Below are positions 11,739-12,940 of a stretch of 12,940 nt of DNA, one piece after another. The position numbers and the translations under genes were made by a program. Numbering within the stretch: position 1 is the stretch's first letter; every line of letters starts with the position of its first letter. Below the pieces are notes generated by a model. The model was not told the DNA's origin and made no database searches. It worked only from the letters and a program-made list of their open reading frames with translations. This DNA is from Nitrospirota bacterium (GTDB lineage: Bacteria > Nitrospirota > Nitrospiria > Nitrospirales > NS-4). The stretch is from the NCBI GenBank assembly GCA_005877855.1, contig VBOF01000015.1, positions 1 through 12,940 on the forward strand, read 5' to 3'.

Positions 11739-12940
11739 TCAGTGCGCCCCCAACTTTTCGGCCAGCTGCTTGCCCTGCGCCATGGCGTCTTCCATGGACG
11801 TGTGCTCCCAGCGCCCGTACCGGCCGATCGAATGAATGCCGCGCCGTGCCAGCTCCTCCAGGATTGCGGGCAAGGCGCGGGCCCGGTGCTTGTCGAACAG
11901 CACGTAGGCGTACCGGATGTCCTTCACGTCGGCGACCACCAGCTCATCGTCCGGCCGGAAAATGCCGGCGCGTTCCAGCCCGTCGCGGATCTGCTGAATC
12001 AACATCGTATCCGGCACGGTGCGCGTGGGCTGGTGCGACACTTCCACGTAGAGCGAGCTGCACCCACGCGGCCCCAGCGAGGGCGAAAAGTTCGTGGGAA
12101 AGCCGACGCGGTAGAAGGGGAACTCCGGCTCGGGGAAATAGATCCAGTGGTTGTCGGAGATCTTTTCCCGTGCCACGCCGAGGTTGACGTTGTAGACAGA
12201 CACACAGCGGAGCCCATCCGCCGCCGCGCGGATCGCCTTCGGCAGGTCCGTGCACCGGCGGACCAGCTCGGGCACCGGGATCGTGGAGACCAGCGTGTCG
12301 TACTCTTCGACGCGGCTGTCGGAGAAGGTCGCTCGTCTTCGCGTTGTCTCCACCTCGATCAACTCGCAGCTGTAAACGATGTCCCGCACGCCGGGCAGGA
12401 ACGCGCGGGGCAGCATGCCGATCCCGCCCTGCGCCGGATAGAGGAAGGTCGGGTTGTAGCCAAAGGCCTTGTCCTTGATCCCCAACGCGCCGTTGATCAC
12501 GTCCTTGAGGTCCGGCTTGGGCACCAGCCAGGACACCCAATCCGACGTCAGCTCGTCCAGCGAGACCTGCCAGAGCTTCTCGTTGAACGGCACCATGAAG
12601 TGCTTGGCGATGCCCGCGCCCATGTTGTCCAGGATCCAGGCCTTGAAGGAGCGATCCTCCGGCCGGGTCGCCGCCGGTTTCGCGAGCGTGGCGATGAAGC
12701 CCAACAGGCACTCGCGGACGACTTCCGGCGGGAGCCCGTAGGTGTTGACCTGGAATGGGTACTCCGTGTAGGTCCGGTGCGAGTAGATGAAGGAGCGGCG
12801 GACATGCTGCTCCAGCCGGCCGGCCAGCAGCCCCTCCACGAGGGCCTTGATCGCGGCCTGGCGGAAGTGGAGGAGATGGCCCGTCATGTCGAAGGTGAAA
12901 CCGTCCTTCTGATAGGACCGGCAGAGGCCACCCGCTTCCT
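11739..12940 (-). CDS. FAD/NAD(P)-binding oxidoreductase (protoporphyrinogen oxidase/UGM-like), cut by right edge
   Basis: The frame stays open past the ATG at 12885-12887 to the window edge. The extra residues EAGGLCRSYQKDGFTFD run straight into MTGHLLHF, which is the conserved stretch after the GxGxxG dinucleotide site of this family. So the true start and the FAD-binding loop lie outside the window, and 12887 is not the start. Visible parts are YPFQVNTYGLPPEVV, FKAWILDNMGAGIAKHFMVP with FNEKLW (the substrate region seen in NAD_binding_8/amino-oxidase proteins), YPAQGGIGMLPRAF, and a C-terminal SIGRYGRWEHTSMEDAMAQG that closes the FAD site. Such proteins occur in LPS and EPS loci, with UDP-galactopyranose mutase as a distant relative; the reaction is not established. 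It is first in the visible operon, 1 nt before the amidotransferase. Confidence 0.85.
   Translation of the reverse strand, partial: EAGGLCRSYQKDGFTFDMTGHLLHFRQAAIKALVEGLLAGRLEQHVRRSFIYSHRTYTEYPFQVNTYGLPPEVVRECLLGFIATLAKPAATRPEDRSFKAWILDNMGAGIAKHFMVPFNEKLWQVSLDELTSDWVSWLVPKPDLKDVINGALGIKDKAFGYNPTFLYPAQGGIGMLPRAFLPGVRDIVYSCELIEVETTRRRATFSDSRVEEYDTLVSTIPVPELVRRCTDLPKAIRAAADGLRCVSVYNVNLGVAREKISDNHWIYFPEPEFPFYRVGFPTNFSPSLGPRGCSSLYVEVSHQPTRTVPDTMLIQQIRDGLERAGIFRPDDELVVADVKDIRYAYVLFDKHRARALPAILEELARRGIHSIGRYGRWEHTSMEDAMAQGKQLAEKLGAH

Noticed and set aside
10949..12187. Long + strand frame (412 codons) opposite the amidotransferase and oxidoreductase genes
   Set aside because: It is antisense to two genes with firm family signatures, and the translation is Arg/Pro-rich with no motif or ribosome-binding site.
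1..12940. CRISPR array, complete insertion sequence, toxin-antitoxin pair or phage genes
   Set aside because: No regularly spaced repeats, no transposase or integrase motifs, and no paired small toxin-antitoxin frames were seen on either strand.

Overview
The window looks like a stretch of a Gram-negative, fairly GC-rich chromosome. Lipoproteins with SPII signals, periplasmic proteins and a cell-surface polysaccharide operon support this. The gene mix would fit Nitrospirota or a similar environmental lineage: a double-length-type dCTP deaminase, a paired TIGR04283/TIGR04282 glycosyltransferase set, and small lipoproteins ending in a GGQV-TTC motif. That placement is an inference; no rRNA or marker gene is present. 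I see no complete transposase, CRISPR array, tRNA or rRNA.

Region 1 (1-2178, + strand) is a compact run: the 3' half of a dcd-type dCTP deaminase, a four-helix membrane protein of unknown role, and two adjacent nucleotide-sugar-transferase-like genes of the rSAM/selenodomain-associated (arsenosugar-linked) type. The membrane gene and the first transferase overlap by ATGA.

Region 2 (2179-6673) is an accessory-looking stretch of small, mostly secreted or orphan proteins: an NTF2-like lipoprotein, a BamE-like small secreted protein, an orphan cytosolic protein, a periplasmic beta-propeller, a 65-aa protein, a Pro/Gln-rich lipoprotein on the minus strand, and a one-helix membrane protein. Its intergenic gaps are rich in structure. 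They hold two dispersed REP-like hairpins, a three-hairpin RNA ending in a strong intrinsic terminator, and two different imperfect repeat families (called R1 and R2 here). Each R family occurs twice, in the same order: R1-lipoprotein-R2 and R1-propeller-R2. This repeated architecture is the most unusual thing in the window.

Region 3 (6674-12940, - strand) is a five-gene operon for a surface polysaccharide or glycan, listed in transcription order: an FAD/NAD-binding oxidoreductase (cut by the right edge), a glutamine-dependent asparagine-synthase-like amidotransferase, a GT4 glycosyltransferase, a DegT/WbpE-like sugar aminotransferase, and a SAM methyltransferase. Junctions range from a 25-nt overlap to a 79-nt gap. 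Together they suggest an amino- and possibly amide-modified, methylated sugar being built and transferred. The downstream end of the operon abuts a short remnant of a gene related to the Pro/Gln-rich lipoprotein, which points to a past recombination junction.
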